Source of the DNA: a virus
Direction: 5' to 3' (one strand)
Virus record (IMG/VR): IMGVR_UViG_3300005939_000043
Span: 1-26,287 of that record
DNA: 26,287 bases
The position numbers and the translations under genes are program-made. The notes beneath the pieces were generated by a model that was not told where the DNA came from, did no database searches, and saw only the letters and a list, made by a program, of their open reading frames with translations. Positions 9,005 to 16,031 of this stretch are shown here, piece after piece (positions within the stretch are counted from its first letter, which is position 1; the number at the start of each line of letters is the position of its first letter).

Positions 9005-10747
9005 TTATCCGATAATTCTTTCGCTGATGTTAAATGATTTTGTTTTTATTTCTTTATTTTTATTGTCTGGAATATTTATAATTTGCTCTGGCTTATCGGC
9101 AAGTATATTTAGATTAAATACTTTATTTCTATGACCAGAGAGCTTCTTTTCGCAGAACCATATTGGTAGTCCGAATGCCATTACTTCATCTTGCTCGAGC
9201 TTGCTATCGTCAATGCGATAATTACCGAGTTGCTCTTCTAGATCAGCAATATAGTACGATCTTACCTTGCCAAAGTCTGGATTTAATTCTTCAATTCTTC
9301 CATCTTCTGTTGTTTTGACTGCACGACCGCTTGTTAGTGCTCTTGCCATGAGGAAAAGCATTTCATCTTTCGGATTTCCTCCACTCGTGAAGCTGAAATC
9401 GTATATATGACGGACGTGCATCTCTCTGAGCATTTTCTTTATCATAGTTCCTCCCATAGAAGATGAATCATGAATAATCCTTGCATCATTGAAATCTTGT
9501 TGTAATATTTTAAGTTTTGCTAGAACTGCATACGGAGATCCTCCTTTTATTGATTCCCGGAAGACTACTTTGTATAATACTTTGTCATTTTTCGGCTTCG
9601 CTTGGCTATTGAGAACGTCTAACAGCTCTGTATAGTCAAAGATATAGAAGACTGTTGGATCACCTGTGTCGGAAAATCCCCAGTCAGCACCGATAATGTA
9701 GTGCTTATTTGGTTCACCCATCTGCAATGGAGTCTCTCCTTCCCATAATCTTGATACTGCGATGTTTGGAAGAAGCTTTGCTCCTGAAGTGACAAACTCT
9801 CCGAAGGCAACTTGCCTATATTTTTCAGGATCTGTCTGTCTAATTGCTTCTAAAGTGATACTTTTTTCTTCTTCGCCAATAAATATATTCTCTGATAGCT
9901 TACCAAGAAGAGTAAAGAAGCCCTTTTTAAGACCAATTCCTTGCTTTACTATGCGTTGATAGTAAGTATGAGATGGTTTATCAACCTCTGGAGTGCCAAT
10001 AATGTCTAATGGACCACCAGAATCAATCAACCTAGATTGAATCTTTGCAGGCAACTCCTTGCGAAGATGCAGAGATTGAGGTGCTTCATCGTATGAAATA
10101 TAGAAGAATTGTGTTCCGGCTAATGATGAAGCCTGATCTTCTCCTGTTGGAACGCCTTTGATCGTTGCGTTATTATTAAAGATTATTTCGCGCCTGGTTT
10201 GTTTGTGATCGACTAGAAATCCTTGCAAAATACAATTATTCCTGACTTTCGCTCCATCCCATTCGTAAATAAACTTATTATCGAATATATCAATGATATA
10301 TCTATAGGCTGCATCAACCTGTAATGAGTGAGGTGAGATATTTAAGGTACTATATCGGACGTCATGAATGTATTCCGGTGGACCCTTACATCCGATCTTA
10401 TAAAAATTATACCATATATGTTTGACAGATGTAACAAAGGTCTTGCCAAATCTATTTGCTGGGCACAAAATGTTCTTCAAAAATGGGTGGATCAGTAACT
10501 CTTCTAACTCTGGCAATTCTATACCTACTGCAACAGCCAGCTCATGTGCTCTTTTTATTTGAGTCTTTGTTGTCAGCCAGAGCCAAATCTTTTGACTAGG
10601 ATGAAATTTCAGTCCTAGAAAGTGCTCTCCAAAAAAAACAGGATCTTTTCTCCCTTTTGCAATTGCTTCTACCAAAGGAAGAACTGTTTCCCTTTCTTGG
10701 TCAGACATTTCTTTTATAGTTTTTGAGTGATTTTTGTTATTCTGCAT
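9005..10747 (-). CDS. terL: Terminase large subunit (packaging ATPase-nuclease)
   Basis: This motor translocates DNA into the prohead and cuts it. The ATPase half shows a Walker A-type loop NRFGKT (98-103), Walker B with catalytic Glu in FFYISYDE (214-221), and a coupling-motif GT at 251-252. The nuclease half has the RNase H-like acidic residues: D355 in GADWGFSD, D427 in IIHDSS, and D520/E521 in EQDEVMAFG. At 580 aa it is of normal length and looks intact. Its start overlaps the 3' end of the preceding gene by 11 nt, so the two are translationally coupled, consistent with small-large terminase order. Confidence is high because all expected active-site residues are present in order. Confidence 0.95.
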   Translation of the reverse strand: MQNNKNHSKTIKEMSDQERETVLPLVEAIAKGRKDPVFFGEHFLGLKFHPSQKIWLWLTTKTQIKRAHELAVAVGIELPELEELLIHPFLKNILCPANRFGKTFVTSVKHIWYNFYKIGCKGPPEYIHDVRYSTLNISPHSLQVDAAYRYIIDIFDNKFIYEWDGAKVRNNCILQGFLVDHKQTRREIIFNNNATIKGVPTGEDQASSLAGTQFFYISYDEAPQSLHLRKELPAKIQSRLIDSGGPLDIIGTPEVDKPSHTYYQRIVKQGIGLKKGFFTLLGKLSENIFIGEEEKSITLEAIRQTDPEKYRQVAFGEFVTSGAKLLPNIAVSRLWEGETPLQMGEPNKHYIIGADWGFSDTGDPTVFYIFDYTELLDVLNSQAKPKNDKVLYKVVFRESIKGGSPYAVLAKLKILQQDFNDARIIHDSSSMGGTMIKKMLREMHVRHIYDFSFTSGGNPKDEMLFLMARALTSGRAVKTTEDGRIEELNPDFGKVRSYYIADLEEQLGNYRIDDSKLEQDEVMAFGLPIWFCEKKLSGHRNKVFNLNILADKPEQIINIPDNKNKEIKTKSFNISERIIG

Positions 10748-11285
10748 TTTCTTGAACTATAGCACCTTCAAGCTGGTCTACAGATCCTTCTCCTCCGTAT
10801 TGCGCGCTCTGAAGCATGTCTTCAAACATACTTGTTTTTCGTTTCTCGGCATTTATCTTAGCTACCGCAGTCATTCTTGAGTCTCTTGCATTCATGGTAC
10901 TAAAAAACCACGCCATTCTTTTCGCTATTGGTATTTGTTCCAATAACTCTGGCTTGTCTATTACTTCTTCTAGCGTAATGTCTGCGATAGTAAGAATCTT
11001 TCTAAGAGAATTTTGTTCCATCTTCATGTCAGTGATTGCGCTGTCACTAACTCGGTTCATAATCTTATTAGTTTTTATAGCAATCTTTTTATCGATCTTC
11101 GAAACGTGAAAGTTCCATTGCCTATAAGATATTGTAGGATCTAGAGTCTCAACATATTTCTTATGAAAATCAGCACTGGTCATGTGTCTTCCCACTAGCT
11201 CATACTTCTCCATTATTTTGGAGAAATATTCAGATTTCTGTATCGCTGTTATTCTTATTTTTTTTAACTTTTTTCGTTGTGTCAT
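10737..11285 (-). CDS. Putative terminase small subunit
   Basis: This 182-aa protein is basic at the N-terminus (MTQRKKLKKIRIT), predicted almost wholly helical, with an acidic Gly/Glu-rich tail. It is the first gene of the leftward operon and overlaps terL by 11 nt. In tailed phages that position is usually occupied by the small terminase, which recognises the packaging site and forms a ring with N-terminal DNA-binding helices. I see no strong sequence signature of the family, so the call rests on context, size and helical composition. The start lies about 15 nt downstream of the inferred transcription start at about 11300. A regulatory DNA-binding protein is the alternative. Confidence 0.65.
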   Translation of the reverse strand: MTQRKKLKKIRITAIQKSEYFSKIMEKYELVGRHMTSADFHKKYVETLDPTISYRQWNFHVSKIDKKIAIKTNKIMNRVSDSAITDMKMEQNSLRKILTIADITLEEVIDKPELLEQIPIAKRMAWFFSTMNARDSRMTAVAKINAEKRKTSMFEDMLQSAQYGGEGSVDQLEGAIVQENAE

Positions 11286-11306
11286 TAGTGTTGATTACTT
11301 GCTATT

Positions 11307-11335
11307 ATTATAATACTTTGAATGTCTTTCTGCAA
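11307..11335 (-). promoter_or_regulatory. Promoter for the leftward packaging/virion operon
   Basis: On the minus strand, -35 TTGCAG (11335-11330), a 17-bp spacer, and a perfect -10 TATAAT (11312-11307) form a sigma-70-type promoter. The predicted start is near 11300, giving a leader of about 15 nt before the ATG at 11285. Confidence 0.75.
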
Positions 11336-11336
11336 C

Positions 11337-11345
11337 TTATCCACA
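11337..11345 (+). promoter_or_regulatory. DnaA-box sequence TTATCCACA
   Basis: This is a perfect match to the bacterial DnaA box consensus, immediately behind the leftward promoter. A second perfect copy in the opposite orientation lies at 13312-13320, so the two bracket the non-coding region. Replication use is inferred; a single 9-mer can occur by chance. Confidence 0.5.
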
Positions 11346-11359
11346 GGTTAGCATAATTG

Positions 11360-11475
11360 TATAATTAAAAATAAAGAGTAAACTATTATTAGTTGAGAAT
11401 ATCTAAAAAACTAAATGCAATACATAGCAAACAACCTAGCAGACCATACCAGCCGATAACAAGGTTGGTTTTTTT
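11360..11475 (+). ncRNA. Possible short terminator-bounded RNA (about 100 nt)
   Basis: A perfect TATAAT (11360-11365) without a clear -35 box is followed about 90 nt later by the intrinsic terminator at 11448-11475. No convincing gene lies between. A 14-codon reading frame (ATG at 11415, stop TAA just before the terminator loop ends) is present but untestable here. A small regulatory RNA or an attenuated leader of the structured RNA downstream is possible. Confidence 0.4.
11448..11475 (+). terminator. Intrinsic terminator
   Basis: ACCAGCC (11448-11454) pairs with GGTTGGT (11463-11469) over 7 bp including one G-U, with an 8-nt loop, directly followed by a run of six T. The G-U pair exists only in the plus-strand RNA, which fixes the direction. 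Confidence 0.75.
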
Positions 11476-12152
11476 ATATAATATAAAAGAGTTATGGCTT
11501 CGATACTGCGTGTAAGTAGGGCTTCAACTGTTCTTCGAAAAAAATCTATTGCATAGATTCTTAACTCGGGTGAAGTCATCCATTCCTCTCTAATATATTG
11601 CGACCTTCTAAGGGTGGGTCAGGGCAGTACCTTCAAAAAAAATCTCATAATATTTAGACATAGAAAACGAATATACAAAAAACCCAATTTTGGCTCACAT
11701 TAAGAATTAGTCTGAAGTTTCTTATCTAAACTGAGTAGATTCTTATTTCAGACAAACCTGTGGACACACAGACAAAATCTGCCCACCCCTAAAAGTACAC
11801 AATAAAAAATATATAACACGAATTAGATTAATAATCTAAACCATCACTGATGGTAAATCGCCGTGCGTGTGGCCTAAATCTCCACCATTAATAAAGCGGC
11901 GCGTTCAGAAGGCCCGGAAGTAATAACGACCACAGAAGGCCAAGCTGATCCAACGTCAAGTCTGTGGGACCTTCCTGGTTGAAATGCCAGGACGGGTACG
12001 AGAACGGGCGAATAGCATATAATTGAGTGTTATTTCTTACCTTCGACACACAAGGGATGTAGGACCAGGCAAGTTTGGAGATAGCTCATGTAATAATATA
12101 CATATATTAAATACATAACTTTAGCCAATCCCCTTGCTCGCCTGGCCCAAGC

Positions 12153-12180
12153 AAAAAATCCCCTTATAATAAAGGAGATT
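12153..12180 (-). terminator. Minus-strand intrinsic terminator inside the structured region
   Basis: In minus-strand RNA, the complements of 12172-12180 and 12057-type pairing partner 12157-12165 form a 9-bp helix (one G-U, which would be a C-A mismatch in plus-strand RNA) with a 6-nt loop, followed by six U from the A-run 12153-12158. The source of such a leftward transcript is not evident. Confidence 0.5.
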
Positions 12181-12575
12181 GATTGCAAGTTTTATACCCA
12201 TCGAAGCTCTGAGTTTTTTCTAGTAGATTATAAGCTGTATGTACCTATAAAATGTTCGTAAGTATTAACCCAGGATAGCTCTACAGGTTGAGAAAATCCG
12301 AACTCTATAAGATCCTAGCATGAGGAATATTATCGTGTCAATAAGCGCCGATTGAAAAAAAATATATATAGGAATTGCTATATAGGGAATATCCATTAAG
12401 CGGAGTGTCCTCTCCCCCGATCGTAATCGGGTTCTGATCACAGCCTCGAACTATACGCTTATAGTTGGGGGAAATGACATTTCGTCGAAAATAATTGAGG
12501 ATATCCTATAAGACAAAGAAGAGATTCAAATCTCTCCCGTTGCAACTCCTCGCCTCCTGTTGTTACAAGCTATTG

Positions 12576-12612
12576 CTATAGTGTAAAACACTCTTCCTAT
12601 AGTGTTTTTTTA
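12576..12612 (+). terminator. Intrinsic terminator with a competing hairpin
   Basis: ACACT (12588-12592) pairs with AGTGT (12601-12605) over an 8-nt loop and runs into seven T (12605-12611). An identical AGTGT at 12580-12584 could instead pair with the same ACACT, destroying the terminator, so the element may switch between two forms. Confidence 0.65.
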
Positions 12613-13057
12613 TTGTCACACTGGGATGACAGGTGCTACAAATGGTTACAAACTGATACATAGTGATAGCATTGTAGATACACTTTGAGAAAACCCTGTG
12701 TTATAGAGGTAGAATCCTAGAATGCTAAGATCGCTCTTGTATGACCCCTCACTACCTTTTCCAGTAGATGGTTTTCTACTGTTGTACATTTGTTTGCAGA
12801 GGTGTAGACAACCTGTACACAATATCACACCTATTGCAACACAATGTATCACAATGTGTACAAACACAGTGTACCCCCCCGTGTACAATGTGTACAAGTG
12901 CTGGCACAGTGGGCAAATGTGTAGTGTGCAACACAATGGAGACAAAGGTGTTGAAGAACACTATAAGGGACACAAGGGTGCAACTGCTTGCATTGTAGGT
13001 AAAAACAAATGTAAGCGAGACACACGATGAAGACAACTAATAGGAAGGGGAACAATT
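12613..13057. repeat. Non-coding tract with clustered TGTACA palindromes
   Basis: TGTACA occurs exactly at 12783, 12814, 12857, 12882 and 12891, and TGTACC at 12870, all within 115 bp. The surrounding sequence repeats ACAATGT, CACAATG and GTGTAC in degenerate form over about 400 bp. Reading frames without stops occur on both strands here, but their products are Cys/His/Thr-rich nonsense made of the repeat, so I call no gene. A cluster of short palindromes fits a multi-site protein-binding region such as an operator, replication iterons or a partition site. Confidence 0.6.
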
Positions 13058-13087
13058 GAGGCGAAACATATTCGTCTCTTTTTTTTT
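13058..13087 (+). terminator. Strong intrinsic terminator
   Basis: GAGGCGAA (13058-13065) pairs with TTCGTCTC (13071-13078), 8 bp with one G-U pair, a 5-nt loop, followed by nine T (13079-13087). It closes any rightward transcript across the TGTACA tract. Confidence 0.85.
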
Positions 13088-13386
13088 GTTCGACGAAACT
13101 ATATCTATTAAGTGGAGAAGATTACTATAAGGCGTTTCGTTGGTGATACTCTTCTGGGTTGGTCTTTACTATATATGTTGAAAACAATGGGCGAGCCGGC
13201 GAGAACGGGACGGATCGGATTAATGATGAGATATTGACTATAAGGCAAAAAGACTTACGCCTAGCGGCGAAGCTTCGGATGATCTTATTCTTTTTTTTTG
13301 TTCGGCGGGGCTGTGGATAACTCATGGCATTAAATAAGGGGATTTTTTGTGCTTTTATATAGCAAGCTAGCGTTGAGTTTGGGAAG
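13088..13386. other. Non-coding segment with duplicated motifs
   Basis: No gene is supported. Two identical runs of nine T followed by GTTCG(A/G)CG occur at 13079-13095 and 13291-13307. ACTATAAGGC occurs at 13124-13133 and 13237-13246. A 10-bp palindrome CGAAGCTTCG lies near 13269. The 16-mer ATAAGGGGATTTTTTG at 13334-13349 is an exact inverted copy of 12152-12167. A GC-rich patch lies at about 13190-13220. These suggest small RNAs or regulatory duplications, but none can be assigned. Confidence 0.4.
13312..13320 (-). promoter_or_regulatory. DnaA-box sequence (TGTGGATAA on plus)
   Basis: A perfect reverse-complement DnaA box, about 2 kb from and in opposite orientation to the copy at 11337-11345. 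A third perfect copy at 20894-20902 lies inside the 3' end of a gene and may be incidental. Confidence 0.5.
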
Positions 13387-13421
13387 CATTGTCAATCATT
13401 GAAAAGCATTGAAAACTATTG
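13387..13421 (+). repeat. Four helically phased (C/T)ATTG repeats at the early promoter
   Basis: CATTG begins at 13387, 13397 and 13407 and TATTG at 13417: exactly 10-bp spacing, so all sites face the same side of the helix. The last copy overlaps the -35 box of the promoter at 13419-13447, which suggests an operator or activator array. Confidence 0.7.
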
Positions 13422-13447
13422 ACATGTATTATAGCGTATGCTAAAAT
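13419..13447 (+). promoter_or_regulatory. Main rightward early promoter
   Basis: A consensus -35 TTGACA (13419-13424), a 17-bp spacer and -10 TAAAAT (13442-13447), preceded by TGC as an extended -10. The start is predicted near 13454, about 30 nt before the first gene of the right module. Confidence 0.85.
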
Positions 13448-13483
13448 AGACTTAGGATTGATTAATAAGTTTATTAAAAAAAC

Positions 13484-13651
13484 ATGGCAGAAATAAAACA
13501 CAAAAAATTGAGTAAAGAAATGTTATTAAATTACTTGGTTGATGTGCTGGGATATGATGAGCAAGAGGCAAAGCACGAAATATCAGTTTACCGCTTGCCG
13601 GAGCTGTTGAGCGTTGAGCAAGTCGATGAGTGTATAGCTTATAACTCTTAA
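13484..13651 (+). CDS. Small acidic protein, unknown (55 aa)
   Basis: This is the first gene after the early promoter. The ATG is preceded by an A-rich leader (AAAAAAAC) and no Shine-Dalgarno motif. The product is helical and acidic (LGYDEQEAKHEISVY, LLSVEQVDEC). No family was recognised. As the promoter-proximal gene it may be a host-takeover or regulatory factor, which is inference. The stop is 8 nt before the next start. Confidence 0.65.
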   Translation: MAEIKHKKLSKEMLLNYLVDVLGYDEQEAKHEISVYRLPELLSVEQVDECIAYNS

Positions 13652-13659
13652 ATAAAACA

Positions 13660-13842
13660 ATGATAACTAAAAAAGACTTATTGAAAAATGTTGAGCTGTT
13701 AAAAAAAAGACTTTCTAAGAATGAGATTAAACAAATAAAAGGAGAAGACTTTATATATAATTCACCAATCTTCTGGGTTGATAAAGATAAAGATATATAT
13801 TTTTACATGGTAGGAGATAGACTTATTTTTCAAAACAAATAA
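13660..13842 (+). CDS. Small basic hypothetical protein (60 aa)
   Basis: A Lys-rich N-terminal helix (residues 1-30) is followed by an aromatic beta-like C-terminal half (FWVDKDKDIYFYMVGDRLIF). No family was recognised. It sits in a tight series, with the next gene starting 1 nt after its TAA. Codon use and the A-rich leader are like its neighbours. Confidence 0.65.
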   Translation: MITKKDLLKNVELLKKRLSKNEIKQIKGEDFIYNSPIFWVDKDKDIYFYMVGDRLIFQNK

Positions 13843-13843
13843 A

Positions 13844-14011
13844 ATGACAATACAAGAAAAAACAATCTTACAGGAGATAGAACAAGAGGCGAAAAAATAT
13901 GAAAGTAAAAGAAGTTTCGCAACTCTTCGATCTTTGATCCTCTGGAGCTGGTATGTAATTTTTGCTTCGGCTCTAGCGTTGGGGATTGGTATTAATTGGG
14001 CTGGATTATAA
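13844..14011 (+). CDS. Small single-pass membrane protein (55 aa)
   Basis: A charged helical N-terminus (residues 1-28) precedes one transmembrane segment (about 32-52, LILWSWYVIFASALALGIGI) and a three-residue tail. It could be a superinfection-exclusion or lysis-accessory protein; nothing in the sequence decides. It starts 1 nt after the previous stop. Confidence 0.65.
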   Translation: MTIQEKTILQEIEQEAKKYESKRSFATLRSLILWSWYVIFASALALGIGINWAGL

Positions 14012-14151
14012 ATTATTAAATCCCCCGCAATTGATACACTTAGCGGGCTTGTGCGGGCTTCGGCTTGCCGGCTAAGGAGAAAAAATAGTAAAAAAATGAT
14101 GGCTCTGGATATATAACTTGTTATCTATTCGGAGCTATCGAGAGGAAAAAA
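14012..14151 (+). promoter_or_regulatory. Structured leader upstream of the 214-aa gene
   Basis: CTTAGC (14039-14044) pairs with GCTAAG (14071-14076), and after a G-G mismatch GGC pairs with GCC. An overlapping inner hairpin GCGGGC/GCTTGC with a TTCG tetraloop (14053-14068) is an alternative. A clear Shine-Dalgarno GAGAGG (14140-14145), rare in this genome, precedes the ATG at 14152. Confidence 0.5.
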
Positions 14152-14796
14152 ATGACTACACAAGAATTTATTCAAGCAAATATCGGGAATGTACCAGTGC
14201 GGGATAAATGGTGCTCTTCTGTTATGCAAGGTACAGACGGAAATTTTTATAGCTATGGTTATCGTTATCCGCTACTGTTTAATGTTGCCGGTGTTTGGTT
14301 GGTCAATACTAGAGGATATTCAAATTCTACGGCAAAGCACATAAATTTGGCGTGGAGCTGTGCGGATGGTGGCGTTAGTCTCGCAAGCCGTCAAGTTGAT
14401 CTATCTCCGGAGGCAATCAGAACGGCTCTAAAGAATGAGCTTGATGAAAAGCTGGAAGAATTGGGCGGGCTTGTTAGAAAAAACACAAAGAGAGAACAAG
14501 GCATTAAAAATGATATCCTAGAAATTAAAAGAGTTATCTCTTTAATGACTGGGCGAGGTGATGGCGAAAGAAAAGATCCGGCTTCACAAAATAGTAGTAT
14601 TCTAAAAACTACGGGGATGATCGCTCTTCTTGGGGATGTATTCGGCAATACAAAAAAAGAAAAAAATGACTGGAAAGCTAGAATGATGAAAGCGGGATTA
14701 GAAGGGAAGGGATTGACTATGCCGGAAGACTGGGACGATCTAACAGAAGACGAGAAGGAAAAAAGGTTAAATGGTGCTATTGAGTGTATATTATAA
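14152..14796 (+). CDS. Conserved-looking phage protein, unknown (214 aa)
   Basis: The N-terminal 95 residues look like a compact beta-rich domain (FYSYGYRYPLLFNV, VNTRGYSNSTAKHINLAW). This is followed by a coiled-coil-like charged section (about 95-125) and an acidic helical tail. I have an impression of seeing the FYSYGYxYPLLF and NTRGYSNxTAKHI pattern in other phage hypotheticals, but can give no function. It is one of only two genes here with a strong Shine-Dalgarno, GAGAGG 6 nt before the ATG, suggesting high translation. The stop overlaps the next start (TAATG). Confidence 0.85.
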   Translation: MTTQEFIQANIGNVPVRDKWCSSVMQGTDGNFYSYGYRYPLLFNVAGVWLVNTRGYSNSTAKHINLAWSCADGGVSLASRQVDLSPEAIRTALKNELDEKLEELGGLVRKNTKREQGIKNDILEIKRVISLMTGRGDGERKDPASQNSSILKTTGMIALLGDVFGNTKKEKNDWKARMMKAGLEGKGLTMPEDWDDLTEDEKEKRLNGAIECIL

Positions 14797-15002
14797 TGAA
14801 AAAGATATACTTAGAACTCACTGGAGATCAAAAAGAAAGAGGCGTTATCTTTTCATCGTCCCTATCTTATCACAAACAAGACGGGGGAAAAATTCATGAA
14901 GTACTAGGGGATAATGAAAGAAAACATCAAATAATCAAAAATCTACTTGATGATAAATTCTTTAATGGTAGCCCTTTCAAGTACAACATTATAAGAGAAT
15001 AA
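14796..15002 (+). CDS. Small hypothetical protein (68 aa)
   Basis: The ATG at 14796 is chosen because it overlaps the previous stop (TAATG), a typical coupling; an in-frame ATG 12 nt upstream is less likely. The product is a mixed alpha/beta charged protein (MKKIYLELTGDQKERGVIF). No family was recognised. Confidence 0.65.
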   Translation: MKKIYLELTGDQKERGVIFSSSLSYHKQDGGKIHEVLGDNERKHQIIKNLLDDKFFNGSPFKYNIIRE

Positions 15003-15020
15003 ATTAATTAAAATAAAAAC

Positions 15021-15380
15021 ATGGCAAAAAAAATAAACTATAAAGAATTTATCGATGAAAACCAAATAAGTTTTGATGCCTCCAGTCGAGGCGGAAGCAT
15101 AAAAATTGATGTATTAGAATTATTCCCTGATCTAGAAGGAGAAGCAATCATGGGAGCATATCAAAACTATCTAGGCGGAGAGCTTGCTGGATCAGTCGTC
15201 GGGGCTTCTATGTTTAATCCGGATGATCTATCGAAAGACAACAGAATTATTTTCGATGAACTGAAAGAAGAAATTAAAAAGTATTTTTTCTACTATACAA
15301 ATGAAATAGCAGAAGACTGGGACGAGTGGTCGGCTATGAGCTATAAGAAAAATCAAAATATGCCGGTAAGTGCTTATTAA
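15021..15380 (+). CDS. Acidic hypothetical protein (119 aa)
   Basis: The product is acidic, with a Gly/Ala-rich centre (YQNYLGGELAGSVVGASMF) and an aromatic helical C-terminal part (KYFFYYTNEIAEDWDEWSAM). No family was recognised. The leader is A-rich (AAAATAAAAAC) with no Shine-Dalgarno. The next gene follows after 5 nt. Confidence 0.75.
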   Translation: MAKKINYKEFIDENQISFDASSRGGSIKIDVLELFPDLEGEAIMGAYQNYLGGELAGSVVGASMFNPDDLSKDNRIIFDELKEEIKKYFFYYTNEIAEDWDEWSAMSYKKNQNMPVSAY

Positions 15381-15385
15381 AAAAT

Positions 15386-15700
15386 ATGACTACAAAAACA
15401 TACGAAATATTAAAAAAACTTATCAAAGCCACTGAAGGACTTAAAGAAAGTGAGGTCTGTGGATTGTTTGAGGCTAGGGCTTTGTTTAATAGAACAAAAA
15501 AAGAAAATATAGAAAAATATCTTAAAAAGCAATATGAGATATTACTTAAAATGCAAGACAAGGGATTTAATGCTGTAGCCTGTGGTAGCTGTGGCGAGGC
15601 TTTTCTTCACATAACCGGAGATGAACTACTTACATGCCCATTTTGTGAATTTAATGACGAAATATGCGAATTCCCTGATTTATTTGTTGATAACTTCTAA
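15386..15700 (+). CDS. Zinc-ribbon protein (104 aa)
   Basis: A charged helical N-terminal region (1-60) is followed by a zinc ribbon with C66xxC69 and C84xxC87, 14 residues between the pairs, in CGSCGEAFLHITGDELLTC and CPFC. Such ribbons in small phage proteins usually bind nucleic acid or an RNA polymerase subunit. Which applies here is not visible. Spacing to neighbours is 4-5 nt on each side. Confidence 0.75.
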   Translation: MTTKTYEILKKLIKATEGLKESEVCGLFEARALFNRTKKENIEKYLKKQYEILLKMQDKGFNAVACGSCGEAFLHITGDELLTCPFCEFNDEICEFPDLFVDNF

Positions 15701-15704
15701 GACT

Positions 15705-16031
15705 ATGCCAAAATATAATGCAAATGCACACGAAACAACTTATTATTTAACTAAGGTTATCGAGGCGAAAGATGAAAACGAGGCAGAAGAAAAATATACA
15801 GACATGATCGCAATGGGAAATGTTGAGGAGGTAAACACTGATGAGTATGTATGTAATGTAGAATTAATTGATCCGGAAAAGCATGACTTAAACAATATCG
15901 CAAAAATAATATCGGCAGAAGCACATGAAATAATTCAATCACAAATCAATGAACCTCTAGACGGAGACAAGACGGAAAAATTATCTAAGTTATTTTTAGA
16001 AGAGTTTAATAAACTAAATGGAAATCTTTAG
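15705..16031 (+). CDS. Acidic hypothetical protein (108 aa)
   Basis: I choose ATG 15705 (MPKYNANAHETTYYLTKVIE), 4 nt after the previous stop, rather than an in-frame start 84 nt upstream inside that gene. The pattern (beta strand, then EAKDENEAEEKYTDMIAMG) resembles small phage proteins with a beta-alpha fold; the rest is helical and acidic. The TAG stop lies in the base of the hairpin at 16029-16072. Confidence 0.7.
   Translation: MPKYNANAHETTYYLTKVIEAKDENEAEEKYTDMIAMGNVEEVNTDEYVCNVELIDPEKHDLNNIAKIISAEAHEIIQSQINEPLDGDKTEKLSKLFLEEFNKLNGNL

Larger units (their letters stand above)
11480..12612 (+). ncRNA. Candidate large structured non-coding RNA (about 1.1 kb)
   Basis: No plausible protein is encoded here, but perfect or near-perfect hairpins follow one another: 11543-11559 (7 bp), 11710-11753 (7 bp, with an inner 5-bp stem), 11758-11771, 11823-11839 (7 bp), 11841-11853, 11859-11901 (CGCCG with CGGCG, inner GTGG/CCAC), 11930-11967 (CCACAGA with TCTGTGG), 11973-11992 (TCCTGG with CCAGGA), 12065-12145 (CCAGGC with GCCTGG), 12365-12384 (7 bp), 12416-12431 (CCCGAT, CGTA loop), 12449-12466 (AACTATA, CGCT loop) and 12520-12535 (AGAGAT, TCAA loop). 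GCCCG 11912-11916 can pair with CGGGC 12005-12009. GTTCG/CGAAC (12254, 12299) and AGGAT/ATCCT (12272, 12312) cross as a possible pseudoknot. The tract ends at an intrinsic terminator. Phages are known to carry giant ornate RNAs (GOLLD, ROOL); I cannot test membership. The boundaries and the assumption of one transcript are inferred. Confidence 0.6.

Noticed and set aside
11415-11475. tmRNA-like tag frame (GCA AAC AAC then TAA)
   Set aside because: No tRNA-like pairing of 5' and 3' ends and no T-arm are present nearby, and the peptide does not end in a hydrophobic degradation tag.
12646-13055. Overlapping reading frames on both strands
   Set aside because: They arise from the TGTACA/ACAATGT repeats, several frames are open at once, and the products have no protein-like pattern.
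13125-13325. Minus-strand 66-codon frame
   Set aside because: It covers the terminator-like T-runs and duplicated motifs; the product is basic and atypical, with no start signal.
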